A stretch of DNA of 64,000 nucleotides from Anaspis maculata (taxonomy: Eukaryota > Arthropoda > Insecta > Coleoptera > Scraptiidae), in contig OX421963.1 of assembly GCA_949128115.1 (NCBI GenBank), forward strand, positions 372,001 to 436,000. The letters run 5' to 3'. The first letter of the stretch is position 1; each line of letters begins with the position of its first letter. Both the position numbers and the translations under genes were made by a program. This document shows, piece after piece, positions 11,228 through 23,964 of this stretch. Below the pieces are notes generated by a model. That model saw nothing but the letters and a program-made list of their open reading frames with translations, did not search any database and was not told the origin of the DNA.

Positions 11228-12906
11228 CACTGAGAGAAAAGATTTCGAATATTTATTATGGAAAACACAGACTCGTTTATTGTTGATAAATGTCTTATTT
11301 AAATACGGCTCAATAAATATTTATTTGCATCCACCAAGCGGATTGTTTTGATAGCGTTGAAATACCTTGTTTCCTGTTATTTAATATTTGGTTATAATTA
11401 CAAAACATCAGTTTGATAATGTTTTATCAATAAGAAACGTGAATAATAATAAGCAATTCGATTATTGAGTGGTAACGATAGAATATTAGCTATGAATAAT
11501 GAGATCCAATTTAGTTTTTATAGGTAATTTTATGCATTATTGCTGGCTATAGATGATTCTGCCAAATCACAATAAAACATAATAAATCCATTATCAATAG
11601 CTAATAATTTGTTTAATGAATACAGGGTGATTCAAAGTGTCGGACCACCTTGAAGGTGCATGATATGCAGGTATAGTACAGTACTGGGAAGTTGTTTTAA
11701 AGATTCTAGGCTCTTTTATTCTGGAGTTATGGAGGTACAAAATTTGATTTTTCGATTTCCTCTATTTTCGTTGTTTCAAAAGTTTTTAGCGAAGACTCCA
11801 TTACATATAGTGAAATAATGGATTCGAAAAAACAACATCTTAATCTGTACTGAATTTCTGTTTTCTATACAGGTTGAGTCATAAACTATTCTGTTTTATA
11901 TACAGGTTGAGTCATAAACTACAAAAATTCAGTTTTCCTAAGAAACCAGGAGCAAAGAATTTCATACAATTGAATTGTGTTTTATTGTGCTCTACATAGG
12001 ATATGGGACTGTTTGCAGGCATTTTTGGAAAAAAATAATTTCCAAGATTCATGACGCACCCTTTATACAAAAGAGAAATTCATCACAGATTTAGAGGTTG
12101 ATTTCTGGCACTCATTGTTTTTATATAAACAGTTCACCAAAATCTTTTGAAACAACGAAAATAAAAGCGATCGAAGAACCAACTTTTGTTCCTCCACAAC
12201 TTTAAAACTGGAAGACATTAGAATCTTTCCAACAACTTTTCAGCACTCTACTACACCTCTACATTACGCACTTTCAAGATGGTCCGACATTTTTGAGTCA
12301 CCCTGTATGAATAAATTTGCTTTTCTTCAACGAGATACTGGACAATGAATGACATGGGATGATACGACACAAATGACACCATACACGAATAATGGCGCCG
12401 GGTGGAAATCTCTCACCCCACCAACGCATTACATTGGCAATAATAAATAATAATATCTGAAGATACTCTAGTGATTAAATTCATTAAGGGTGACTTAGCG
12501 ATTGATTGTGAATAATGCACAGTTATTATTGGGGAATAAATGGTGCCAAAGTGAAGTGAACACAGGTATATTGTTGGTGAAGAACAGGTGATTTTCTGCC
12601 AATATGTATTTGTTTATAGTGATTAAACCGGCTCAATCACAAACAAAATGTGCAATTTGGATGTAATAAATCCATTTTCTGGGAAAGTTTGACTAATATT
12701 TGATACAGAATAATATATTCATTGAATCTTATGAACTCTTATGAACAACTGGCATAAAAAGCCCCTTGGTTATAATGAATAAGTGATTTTAAAATAATTA
12801 TTTGATGTAAACGACATATGGTGACATATACTTTGTTATAGTATTTGTTATTAAATTGGTACGAAACAAGTATTTATTACCTATAAATGAAACTTTTCTC
12901 TCAGTG
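11228..12906. mobile_element. Non-autonomous DNA transposon with CACTGAGAGAAAAG termini
   Basis: The left end 'cactgagagaaaag' (from 11228) and right end 'cttttctctcagtg' (to 12906) are inverted, each flanked by TA (11226-27, 12907-08). This suggests a TA target duplication. No transposase is encoded. Its interior is AT-rich and is interrupted by the MITE at 11633-12305; without that insert it is about 1.0 kb. Confidence 0.7.
11633..12305. mobile_element. Nested MITE, cagggtga termini, ~200-bp inverted repeats
   Basis: The left end 'cagggtgattcaaa' continuing 'gtcggaccaccttgaagg' is mirrored by the right end 'gatggtccgacatttttg' then 'agtcaccctg'. Similarity extends inward to 'ttcgttgtttcaaaag' on both arms, about 200 bp. 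TA flanks both sides. A further insertion-like unit lies inside, at 11871-12068, with 'acaggttgagtcataaact' (duplicated 33 bp away) facing 'gattcatgacgcaccct'. Confidence 0.85.
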
Positions 12907-13150
12907 TAAGAGCTAATAAACGACGAACCCTATTCACCCAAATGGCGGATGCGCCGCTACAAAAATCATTTTCTACAAAAGATTTATTGAATGCCAAAAT
13001 ATACGACTGTCACATTTCCTGGATCCGGTAGCATGTGCATTAATGGTGGATGCGCCATGCCCATTCTCTCACGACATATCAGCGAAGTTAAGGGAATGAG
13101 TTGCATTCAACAATTGATTCGATCTTTCAGAATTGAATCGGTTCAGCTAG
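12907..13150. other. Unassigned intergenic DNA
   Basis: No recognisable gene or repeat was seen. Confidence 0.4.
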
Positions 13151-13390
13151 GAATTTTTGTGCACTGTTAGTCTAGGAGGAACATGTCGTCTGTTGGACAA
13201 AAGAGAAGATCGAATGTTTGTCGGAATAAGTTTGGCTGTTGGACAAAGCAGAAATCGATTGTTATAGAGGAAGAAGCCAATTTTCATGATTGCCATGAAG
13301 GAAGAAAGGGCCGATTGTTTTAGATAGGTTGGACGGTAGGTAGACGGCATAAAATCGCCTGTTGGTTGATAAAACAGGCGTGTATCAGGC
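13151..13390 (+). repeat. Degenerate ~30-bp 'gtctgttggacaa' repeat
   Basis: Variants of 'gtctgttggacaaa', 'gaagatcgaatgtttg' and 'ggctgttggacaaagcag' repeat at about 30-50 bp. The wording resembles the 'tcggctgttagtcgag' array at 20.39-20.80 kb, so it may be an older copy of that family. Confidence 0.5.
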
Positions 13391-15020
13391 TAGATTCAAG
13401 AAAGTCGACTGATGCTTTCTTTCTCGACTCTGATTATAATTTTATTCACCAAGGAACCCCGTATTGACACCGAACAAGCTTAAACAAGAGGCTCAAACAC
13501 GTCACAAATTCTGGTACATAAAAAGAGAATTTGAATACAGAGATACGAGGTTTTGAAAATTCCAGCGCAATAATTTCCCGCATACACATTCCCATAAAGT
13601 TATGCCCTACAAACGTTCCACTTTTTGGCTTTCCACGCTTTCTGCGGCGCGCGAGGCTTATTTATAAACAGATCAGCGAAAGGTGAAATTTACTGGGGGC
13701 CATATAGAAAAGCAGTAAAACCAATTCGAATGACAAAAGGCCTTCCACACACACACGGCGGCGATATATCCCATCGACAAACAATTCCGGTCCTTTTACG
13801 CCGAGTCCACAAAGTCGTCATCCCCCTCTGCCCTGGCTGGCTCGCATTAAATATAATCCAGCAGATGGTTGAACCCTCCGCTGAGTGTTAGTAACGCCGA
13901 ATTTCACCCATCAAAATAAATATTAAATCGTTATAAATCACAAGCAGGAGCGCAGGCTTTCAGGACGACTATAGATATATATGGCAAAAAAGGGCCTGCG
14001 GCCCTGCGGAAACGTCACGGTCGGCTACTTTTCATCATATTATATGAAAATCACACACACACACACACACACACACACAAGGGTACTTTTTTCGGGGCGT
14101 CTCCATTTGCAACCCCATTAGCCACGTTAACCTTCAATGATTGTTGTTGATTAGATTAGGGTTGAGTTAATTGAACGCAAAACCGTTCTGCGCTGGGAGC
14201 AAAACAGCAATAACTCAGCAGATAACTGACGACCTTTGTCGTCACAACCACTTAGATCCGAATAGAGCTTAATTAATCGAAAAAACCTGGGCAATTCCAA
14301 TCGAACTATCTCATAAATTTGCACGCGTTAAGCCATTAGCTGAGCAAAAAGCAAATTGACGTGTTCTAGCATTCCTTACGCTTTGATCCTTGTGCAATTA
14401 TCGTTAAAATGTCAAAGTGTATGTCCAATATTCTTCTGTTCCTGTGCCAGCAAGAATAACCGGAGACTACAAAAAAAAATTAGAACCGTTCCATCTCTGT
14501 CTCTTGTCTTTTTTCAGGAATATAGCGCATAATAAGGCGTAATATATCAAGTTTGGGGTTATCTCGCGTCGTGATCGCGCAGGAAATGCTTTTTAAACGC
14601 GTTAGTTACAATAATGCTTGACGTGAAACCTAACTCGGCACAGCTGCATTATTTTAATTTTTCCGTTTCTACCATTCGTTTCTGCCGACGCAGGCAGGTA
14701 TAAGCTTGTTTTCTCCACATATAAAATATATTGCGGAGATGTGTTGATTAATTATTTATATATAAATTCAGAATAACCGCGAGCAGCGCGCTAATAATGG
14801 TGTTCTTGCAATGAATTATTCAATATCGCATTTTCCCGACGAGAAAAATTACTTCCATGGAAACTTGCCGACCTTTTCGCATTAAACACGATGATAATGC
14901 AACACGAACGCGGCTTTTCTCGGAAAACTGAGTTGGAAAAACTGTATAATGTAAACGTTGTCAATTATTCGAGTGATTATTGAACAAAAACCGAATCACA
15001 ACTGGTTTTTTAAGAATAAT
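13391..15020. other. Unique intergenic DNA with a CA microsatellite
   Basis: A (CA)n tract of about 14 repeats lies at 14052-14079. Around 13600-14700 composition is more even than neighbouring repeats, with homeodomain-type words such as 'ttgattagattag' and 'gttaattgaac'. No gene was recognised. It could be cis-regulatory, but nothing in the sequence proves that. Confidence 0.35.
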
Positions 15021-15213
15021 CTACTTCGATGATTGGAGATTCAACAGAAAAATGCCTCTTCAAATTAGAGATTCACCAGAAGTCAAGGCCGAGGTATCAC
15101 GGTGAGTTTCCATTGGAATCGGAAATGATTCATTTTTCTAGGCGAGTTAGAAAAGCTGCGGAAGGTGAAGATCAAGCTTTTTGCACTAAATCCATAGGAA
15201 TGAACGATATCCG

Positions 15214-15405
15214 GAAAAAACGCCCCCAGCAAAACACCCCCGGAAAAAATGCCCCCGGAATAAACACCCCCAGGAAAAGACACATCCGAGAAAAAATAGC
15301 CCTGGGAAAAAACACCACCGGGGAAAAACGTCCCCGGAAAAATCGCCCCTTGAAAAAAGCCCCCACAAAAACCGTCTATGGGAAAAAAAGGCTCCCGAAA
15401 TAAAC
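15214..15405 (+). repeat. 17-bp tandem repeat 'cccccggaaaaaacg'
   Basis: About eleven degenerate units of the type 'cccccggaaaaaatg', with variants, form a minisatellite. It produces spurious open frames on both strands (15029-15403 plus, 15186-15452 minus). A shorter inverted copy lies at about 16916-16990. Confidence 0.8.
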
Positions 15406-15469
15406 GGTGCTAGGACAATTCGTCGTAAGCAAGGTCGCAAGAGGAACAACAAAAAACAAAGGAGCCACC

Positions 15470-16915
15470 AAGTCTTCGGAGCGTAGGGGGCTTATTACAC
15501 AAGAAACCACAATGAGGCTCAATTAAGGGCTCTAAAAAAACATTACTAATCAAATTCAAAGAGGTCCGATAGAGTTCCGAAAGTCATGGAAAAAAGCAGG
15601 GGGCTCAGCAGAACTACAAACGATATTGAAGACACTATAAGGGGGCCTTATGAAGCTTCAGATAACAAAGGAAGGCAAATGGGGCTTACTGCTACTCTGA
15701 AAACCAATAATAGTCTGAGTGGCAGGCTAATTAATATGGCTCCATACTATACTAGATAGAAAAGGGGGCCCGATAGGGCTTTGAATACCACATGAAGGCA
15801 CAAGCTGCTTACTACTGCTCTGAAAGCCACGAAAAGATGTAAGGGGGCCCAGCGAAGCTTCAAGAGACGTTGAAAACACAATGGAACCCAATGAAGTTAT
15901 GGGCACACACAAGAAGGCAACAGAGGGCTTACTGGAATTCTGATAGCCAAAAAAAAATGGAGGGGCTCATTAATTAGGGCTCCAAACTACACTTACGGAT
16001 CCAAGGAGGTCCGATAGGATTCCAAATATCACCAAAGCAGAAGGTGCTCATGCCCCGGAAACGGATGTAAAGACGCTCAGCAGAGCTTCAAAAGACATTA
16101 AAGGAACAAGGGGGCCTAATGGAGCTCTGGATAACCCAATTAGGCAAAAGGGACGTACTGGAATTTTGATAGCTAAAAGAAAAAAAACACAAAGGGGCTC
16201 ATTAGGGCTCCAAACTACACTGGCGGACGCAACGGAGTCCGATAGAGCCCATATATCTCATGAAGGCACAAAGGACTCACACTAGGGCTTCCAGCAATGC
16301 AAGAACGCACAAGATGGCTTGATAGAATTCTGGGGCCAGTCGTGCATGTATAACACAAGATGGCTGAAGGGGGCTTGGCGGAATTCTGGGAGCCATTGAG
16401 CACATAAAGGGGGTTCATTGGGGCTCCAAATCATACCGTTTGATCAAAAGCTTTCCTCAAGGCAGGCTGTGACCTGGCCAAAATCAGCCTTGTTTACCTG
16501 CCAATGACCAGAGAAGGAAATTTTTTTATTCTACGGTACTTGAAGACACCAGGAGGAGGCCTTATTTGGGACCCGATATAACATAAATGCACAAGGGTCT
16601 TACTAGTGCTCTGAAAGACTCGAAAAGGTGCGAGGGGGCTCAACAGAACTTCAAACTTTATTGAAGACACAAGGGGGCCTAATGGAGGTCTGTATTACAA
16701 AATTACGCAAAATGGGGTTTACTGCTACCTTGTCCGAGACCCATGAAAAAACCGAGGAAAAAAACATGCAAGGGGGCTCCACAGAGCTCCAAATACACTT
16801 GAAGACACAATGGGGTCCGATAGGGCTACGGACATGACTTGACGGCACAACGCTGCTCCGGAAGTCATGGAAAATTCAATGGGGAATAGGGCTTGAATTA
16901 CGTTGAAGACAACAT
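15470..16915 (+). repeat. GGGGGC-rich repeat family, block 2
   Basis: Same family as 5985-6835: 'cgatattgaagacac', 'aagggggcc', 'ggcttactg', 'tctgaaagcc' and 'agggctccaaac' recur in order over 1.4 kb. Many short open frames are by-products. No transposase or capsid-like protein is encoded. Confidence 0.75.
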
Positions 16916-18135
16916 AGGGGGGCGTTTATTCTGGGGTCGTTTTTTCCGGGGGTGTTTTGATGGAGGCGTTTTTTGCTAGATCCGGAATGAACTATAGGTA
17001 CCCGGTCAGCTCCGTTTTGCGTTATTATGCAGAGCTCCAATAAGCCCCCTCGTGTCTTCAGTACCGTTTGAAGCTTTGTCGAGTTCCCCTGCATCGGACC
17101 CCCTTCCAAGTATAATTTGGTTGGGGCCCCACAAAGCCCCCTCATCTGTTTCATGGCTTCCAGAATTCCACCAAGCCCTATTTTGCCATCTTGTGTTATC
17201 CAGGCCTCATTGGGATCCCTGATTGTGTTTTCAATGTGATTCGCAGCTCTCCTGAGCCTGTACCCTGCTCTTGCATTTCCCGTTATACTTTTCAGAGCAT
17301 GGTAATCACCCTTGTGCCGTCATGTCATACGGAGTCCTTTTGGGCCACCTTGGGTCCTCAATTGTGGTTGAAGCCCTAATGAGTCCCCTCAAGTTTTTCG
17401 TAGTTTTCGGAATTCCGGAAAGCCATCTTGTGTCTTCTTGCATTGCTATCAGCAGCCCTAGTGTAAGTCTCTTGTGCCTTTATGCGATATACGGAGCCCT
17501 ATCGGACTTCCTTGTGTTCTCGAATGTAGCTTGGAGGCCTAGCTAGCCCCTCTATGTTTTTTCATGTCTACCAAAGTTTCAGTGAACCCCCCTGTTGCAT
17601 TTTTGTGTTATCCAGAGCCCCATCGGGCCCTCTTATTCCTTCAACGTCTTTTGGAGGGAGCCCTGGAGCTCTGCTGAGCTCCCTTATACATTTTTGCGTA
17701 TAGCTTTCGGAGCATCAGTAAGCACCTCATGCCTTCATGAGATATAACAAGCCCTATAGCGCCTCTTGTATTCTCAAGTGTAGTAGGTATGGAGCCCCAG
17801 TTAACCCACTCATGTTTTCATTGGCTTTCAGAGCAACAGTAAGCCTCCCTTTTGCCTTCATTTCTTATATGTATGAAGCTCTATTGGGCCCCCTTGTACC
17901 TTCAATATCGTTTGAAACCCTGCTGAGCCGCCTTGCATTTTGGGTAATTTTCGGAGTTCTATCGCACCCCCTTGTATTTGCTAATGGTTTTAAGAATCCT
18001 TCATTGAGCCCTCTTCCTTGTCTCTTCATGTATTTGAGCCTTCTCACGTTCCAAAGCCTCAGCGGTGGTTTTTTTCTTGTAGTTCCTCTTGCATCTCTCT
18101 TGCGTCTAATTGTCAGCGGAACGCATTGCTCTAGC
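16916..18135 (-). repeat. GGGGGC-rich repeat family, block 3, inverted
   Basis: After 16915 the words appear as reverse complements: 'ggggtcgttttttccggggg' (matching 15214-15270), then 'ccccttgtaccttcaatatc', 'gtttgaaaccctgctgagc' and 'cagtaagc'. The orientation change is abrupt. Open frames such as 17737-18162 are repeat by-products. Confidence 0.75.
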
Positions 18136-18770
18136 ACCCTCCAAAGGGCAGAAGTGCGTTAGGGCTTCAAGGTAGAAGGATAAAATTGACGTAAGAACAC
18201 TTTGAAACGGGCCTCTGCAGTTGTAAACAAGAAAGTCAATGTTAAACTGATAGAATCTACAAGAGACGGAAAGACTAGGGCTTCTACGTAGGAAGTTAAG
18301 TGACTCGGGAAGATTCCAAGGGGGCTTCTGCAGCTGCAGACAAATTAACCAGCTGGAATTGATTATTGAGAGAGCAGAGAGTATCAGGGTGTCTTTTAGA
18401 CTGGCTAACCGGCTACATCAGATTGTCAGTTGAACTGTAGACGATCAACTGGAGGCACTAGTTACCCAGCTACACCATTTGATGCTCCATAGGAGTTACA
18501 GAGAGGATGCTGGGTCTCTGAAGTGACAAGATCAAAGAGCCTTTGCAGTTGCAGGGAACCAAATCAAAATTGACGCTTCAAGATCCAAAAATGCAAGAAG
18601 ACACAAGGACCTTCAAACTGTTTCGCATTTAGATCACCAGTAAACTTTTGAAAGACTTTAAAGTAGCACTGGGGGCTTCCAAGTGACACAACTAGGTTAA
18701 GATTGAAAAACGTCAAGAGTGACTTTCAGGGTGACAATCCAAAGCTGTCTAGTTTAGACAAGTGATGAAA
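18136..18770 (+). repeat. Degenerate ~130-bp repeat, weak
   Basis: The words 'cctctgcagttgtaaacaag', 'ttctgcagctgcagacaaat' and 'cctttgcagttgcaggg' recur together with 'agggcttc' and 'agactaggg' blocks. The period is irregular and the boundaries are uncertain. Confidence 0.4.
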
Positions 18771-20389
18771 ATATGACACTCACTTTGTTTGATACTTCAA
18801 TTAAGCTCCTATTATTAGATATTGATATTTTAAAATGAACCAAGTTTGGTATACATCACAATTGCAGCATGGAAGCTCACTTATTATGGTACATCCAAAA
18901 ATATTTGTACTTGTACTAGCAAAAATAAAAAATATTTAATTTTTCAAGCTTCCAGACATGTTTTACATAAACAGCTTTGAATAATTGTTATCGTAGCAAT
19001 AAACTAAGACATGAAACTTTATCAAAACTATATACTCATACACAAACAATAAGCAGGTATAGCTAATAACAATCCACGTGGTGTTGTGATAACATCATTG
19101 TTCGACACTGCTGTTCAAATCAACATAACTAATCATCATTTTTCCAAAACATTCCCTTGAACCGCGCCTCGTTGTTACGTTGTTGCAAATCGCAAGCCTA
19201 ATTGCAGCACAAACACTTATTTATTACACACAAATAATTTACTTTCGTACTTGGATTGAAAGCGTTTTCGAGTTTGCCATGTTTGCCTGACCATGTTTTC
19301 CGCTTGCTCGCGATAAAAACCATATTTGTGTTACAATTTGTGCTGAACCGGCAGTGATATGAACAACAAATGTAGAAACAAAGAATCACACAGGTGTCGA
19401 AAAGCAAGCTCGTACACAATAATCGTATGACAGCGTTTTTCAATGGAGCATTATTTGAATGAGTGAGTAGTCGAGTTACACTTTTCGCTTTCGGCATCAG
19501 CAGCAAATTCTCGAGAAGTGTTGAAGAACTTGCTTTTGTGAATAGAGATGCGAAAGTACAAGAGCTTTTTTATAAGGTGATAAGGAGTTTTCAGTAGCGG
19601 AAGGCGATTATGTTTTTAGAGAGTGTGGAGCTTGTTCTGTAGCCAGAAACGAATCTCCAGACATCAGCGGAGGTAAACAATGCCGTCAAGAATATCAAGT
19701 GTTAAGCTGGCTGTTGGCTGTTATCACGGTCGTCAATGGAACAGCCGGTGATCAAGTAGGCGGCATATTGTGTGTTGAAGAATATGTGAAAGAGTGGTGA
19801 ATCAGGCGGTAGAGAGGAAGGATGACGGAAGAAAACGAGGAAGAAAATTCGTTGAAAACGCTTGAAATCAGCTCGGTTGTTCTAGCTTGAGATAATTGAA
19901 ATAAAAGGTAGGCTTTCAGGTCAGTTATGTTCCTTTCCAATAGCAAAATATGACTTTATTATTCTGCGAGGTGGAATAACTGCAAAAATAATTTTGAAGC
20001 TCTGCCACCGACTCAATCGAGGTCAATTTTCCGGTGGCCAAATGCCTCGTAATCTAATTAGCAACCCGTTTTAATAGATCCAGTGCCAAATTTGCGGTTG
20101 GTTGACAACAATTGTGTTCACATCATTCCATTGATCACTTTTTCAAGCCATTGTTCAATGATATCTAGTGAGTGAGAAGCTTTCCAGGTTTCTGAATGCA
20201 ATACTCGACGAGTAGCACTGCAAAAACTGAGAAATATGACACAAAGTATACTGCACTTGTTACTCTTTGTGAATGCTTGTCAACTTCAATATGCTAAATA
20301 AGCTTGATGTAGTCTGCACTGTTTATTTCAAAGATGCCAAGTGTCTGCTGAAAGAAAAAATCGATTGCTTGTTGGAAAATTCCGATTAA
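18771..20389. other. Unassigned AT-rich intergenic DNA
   Basis: No gene was recognised. Minus-strand frames at 19198-19506 and 19752-19946 lack domain features. No terminal repeats were noticed. Confidence 0.4.
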
Positions 20390-20805
20390 AAGTCAGTTAA
20401 TAATCGAGAATGGATATAGTCAGGTTATGATGATATGAAAAAATTGGGCTCCTAATCAAAGAAATGTCGGTTTCTGAAAGAAAAGGAAAGTCTACTGTTG
20501 GTCGAGACAAACTCGATTGTTAGTCGAAACTGGAAGTCGGCTGTTAGTCGAGATGCAGTTGGCAGTTGGACAAGCGTCAACTTCGATTTTCAGTCAAGAC
20601 AGAATCAATTTTGAATCAAGTGGTAGAATGCGCTTTTCAGTCGAGAAGATGTGAATTTTTGGAAAAGTTGATTGGTAGTGAGAAGAATTAGATATTTTTT
20701 GTTGGGGTAGAATAATCTCATGTTGATAAACAAGAAGCTGGTTATTCAACGATGAAAAAAGTGGGCTGCCAGTCAAGAAGAAGTTGGTTGCCAAACAAAT
20801 AGGAA
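20390..20805 (+). repeat. Degenerate ~30-bp 'gttagtcgag' repeat
   Basis: Units such as 'ctgttggtcgagacaaact', 'gattgttagtcgaaactgg' and 'cggctgttagtcgagatgc' repeat with progressive decay to about 20800, where a LINE fragment begins. Confidence 0.65.
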
Positions 20806-20809
20806 AAGT

Positions 20810-21045
20810 AGCATTAACCTGCATTTTATTGGCGTGAAACCAGTCAGTGGCTTCATGTAGTGTTTGCTGCTGTTTAATCTCTACTTCATCCACCACTTTA
20901 TCAGAGGTAAGAAAAGTGGTGTCGTCCGCGAATAGAACAGTCTTACTATCAGACAGAGCCATCGGTTAGATCATTGATAAAGATTAAAAATAAAATTGGG
21001 CTCAAAATTGACCCTTGTGGAACTCCTACTCTGATTTCCACAAAT
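20810..21045 (-). pseudogene. LINE reverse-transcriptase fragment
   Basis: Minus-strand translation from about 21043 reads RVGVPQGSILSPILFLIFIN followed by DLTDGSV and a stop. A one-base shift restores SDSKTVLFADDTTFLTSD, ending near HEATDWFHANKMQVN. The GVPQGSILSPILF and FADDT motifs are RT domains of Jockey/CR1-type non-LTR elements (family knowledge). Both sides end abruptly in minisatellite, and the frame is shifted near 20961, so it is a dead fragment of about 235 bp. Confidence 0.9.
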
Positions 21046-21079
21046 TCGGATCTCTATCTTTATCTTTATCTAATCACTA

Positions 21080-23168
21080 GTAACCCTGTACAAATCTTTG
21101 GAAACCCCTAGAAATCTTGTAGAATCTTCAGAAATCCTTACAAATTCTTCAGGAAAATTCAGAAATCTCTAGAAATTAAAACAAAATATCTGGGAATGCT
21201 TAGAGATCTCGTAGAAATGTACAGAAATTCCTAGAAATTCTCACAGGAATTCTCAGAAATTCCATGAATATCTTTAGTTATCCTGTAGAAATCTTCAGAA
21301 ATCTCAAGGAATCCCAAAAAATATAATACAAATTTTGATGGTTCCTACAGATACGGTAGAAATAATTGAGAAATCCTTAGAAATTTTTGGATCTCGTTGG
21401 AAATTTTTGAATTTTCTTATGAATCGTTGAAAATCCCTATCTGTCCCGTAGAAATTCTGAATAATCCCCAGAAACTTTTGGAATACTCTTAGAAATATCC
21501 AGAAATTCCATAAAAATCTCCAGAAATACCGTAGAATCTTCAGAACTGCTCAAAAATTCTCGGAAATTCTTGGAAAATTCATAGAAGTCTCTCTGTAATC
21601 CCAGAAACCTTAAAAATATTTTGGGATCTCTGTGAATCATTGGTAACCTTCATAAATCTTCAGAAATCCCTAGACTTGTCGTAGAAATCTCAGACAATCC
21701 CATGGAAAATTATAGAAATCCTCAAAAACTGGCAGAAATCTCGTGGAATTTTTGCGAGTTTTTGTTTTTGAGAATGACTAGAAATTTTAAAGAAATTTCA
21801 GGAAGTCCCTAGAAACATTAGTAAAGCCTTGGAATTTCCTAAAAACATCGTGAAAATCTTTGGAAAACCTCAAAAATCTTGAACTCCCAAGAAATTTTCA
21901 CAAGAACCCTTAAAAATCTCGTGAATACCTCTGGGAACTATGTAGAAGTCTCAAAAAATGCCTAGAAATTCCTCAAAAGTCACAGGCAAATCTTTATAAA
22001 TCTCTTGAAATCCTGTAGAAATTTCGAGAACTCCACAGAAATTTTTGAGAGCCCTACAAAGTCTCAAGAAATTCCTTCAAGATATTTCAGAAATATCTTA
22101 AAAAACCCTGCTAATCCCGTAGAAATCTGCAAAAATCAATGGAAATTTTCAAAAAAAAATAACTTTCAGGAATCCCATGCTATTCATTAGGAATCACTAG
22201 AGCTCCAGCAGAAATCTTGAAAAAATCCCTATGAATATTCTAGAAATCTTTGGAAAAATCCCGTACCAATCTTTAGAAATCCCTGAATTCTTGAAAATAG
22301 ACTCAATCAAAGAAGAGAACGAGGTTCAAAGTTGAAAGAAAATACTCAGAAATTTCGTAGAAATTTTCAGAAGCTCTCAAAAGTCTTGCAGGAATATTCA
22401 GAAATCTGTCATAAATCGTGAAAACCATTAGAAACTCCAAGAATATCGTGGATATTTTTAAAACTCTCTAAAATTCTCTGCAATCGTCAGATATCTTGTA
22501 GAAATTTCTAGAGATCTCTAGAAATCTTTGGAAATCAATAGAAATCTTGTAGATATTTCCAGAAATCCTCACAAATTCCGTAGGAAAATTCAGAAACCTC
22601 TAGAAATCCAAAACAATCTCTGGAAATCTCTGAAGATCCCGTAGAAATGTACAGAAATTCCAAGGAATGCTCACAAAAATTCTCAGAAATTTCATAAATA
22701 TCTCTAGTTATCCTGTGGATATTTTCACAAATTTCTAGGATCAATCTTGTGGGGATCTTAAGGATCCCAAGGAATGTAATACAAATCTCATGATTCTTGG
22801 AAATACGGTAGAAATAATTAAGAAATCCGCAAACATTTTTGGGGATCTTCAACATTTTTAAAGACTCCTACAAAATTTCGTGGAATTCTTTGGAGATTCC
22901 TGGAAATGCCGCAGATCCGTAGAAATCCTGAGAAATCCTCAGAAACTTTTGGAGATCCCGTAAAAATATCTAGAAATTCCGTAGAATCTTTGGAACCATT
23001 GAAAAATTCTCAGAAATGCTTAGAAAACATAATATAAGCCTTTCTGTAATCCCTGGAAATCGTAGAAATATCAAGGGATGTTTGGAAATTATATATAATT
23101 TTTTGAAGTCTTCAAAAATCCCTAGAACTGTCGTAGAAGTCCCTGAAAATCCCATGGAAAATTTTACT
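21080..23168 (+). repeat. 'agaaatct' minisatellite, block 2, with 1.43-kb higher-order period
   Basis: Composed of ~20-25-bp units such as 'cttcagaaatctctagaaat' and 'cccgtagaaatc'. Landmark runs recur in order: 'gtagaaatgtacagaaattc' at 21211 and 22641 (1430 bp apart), each followed by 'agttatcctgt' and 'aatacggtagaaataatt'. The array is therefore a higher-order repeat rather than a simple minisatellite. All open frames inside are short and not conserved. Confidence 0.85.
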
Positions 23169-23890
23169 TTTTGAGCTAATTAACATCTTGAGGAACTATT
23201 TAGACAGTTCTTGGAATTAGTTTGACAATAAAATTTCACTGCAAACGAAATTCAAAATTATTCTAGGAAATGTCACAATAATTCAAAAAATGTTGGGATA
23301 ATTCTGAAAAACTGTCAAAATATTCAACAAAATACAACAATGATCCGAACAATCTAGAAATGATTCAAAAATATGACAAAATTATTGAGAAATGGAACAG
23401 TGATTCCAAACATCTCGAAATAATTCAAAAAAATGTCAAACTAATTCCAAAAACTGTCTAAATAACTCCCCAAAATGTGAATCAGCTCAAAAAATGTCGA
23501 ATTGATGGGAAAAAAATCTGAATTACTCAAAAACTGTCAAAATAACTCTGAACATGTCGAAACTATTCCAAAAATGTCAAAATAATTGTGAAATTGATTC
23601 TTCTTGGATTCGAGCTCCTGAATGATCAAAAAACATCAAAATGATTCCAAAAATGTCTGAATGATTCCACAAAATGTCTAAATGAATCTCGAAATATCGA
23701 AATAATCCCGAAAAATGCCTAAATTATCCTAAAAAATATCTAAATTCCAAAAAGTGTCAAGCTTATTCCAAATTCTTGATTTTGTTCCATAAAGTTTCGA
23801 ATTCGTTCTGAACGATGGGAAAATGATTTTGAAAAGTCAAAAAAATGCCAAAATATCCAAAATACACAGTTTTAAAAATGTTGAAATGGG
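23169..23890 (+). repeat. ~20-bp 'aaaaatgtcaaaataattcc' minisatellite
   Basis: About thirty degenerate copies of a unit like 'ccaaaaatgtcaaaat' plus 'aattc' or 'gattc' run without interruption from the end of the previous array. The unit is unrelated to it in sequence. Confidence 0.8.
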
Positions 23891-23964
23891 TGGTCTGAAT
23901 AGTAGTGAGCCTCGACATGAAAAACGACTAATTTATTAAAACATTCCTGGTACTACAATCATAT

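Noticed and set aside
15186..15452. Hydrophobic 88-codon minus frame as a membrane protein
   Set aside because: It is the translation of the 17-bp minisatellite.
21437..22855. Small genes inside the 'agaaatct' arrays
   Set aside because: Frames differ between repeat units, contain only repeat-encoded residues and have no start context.
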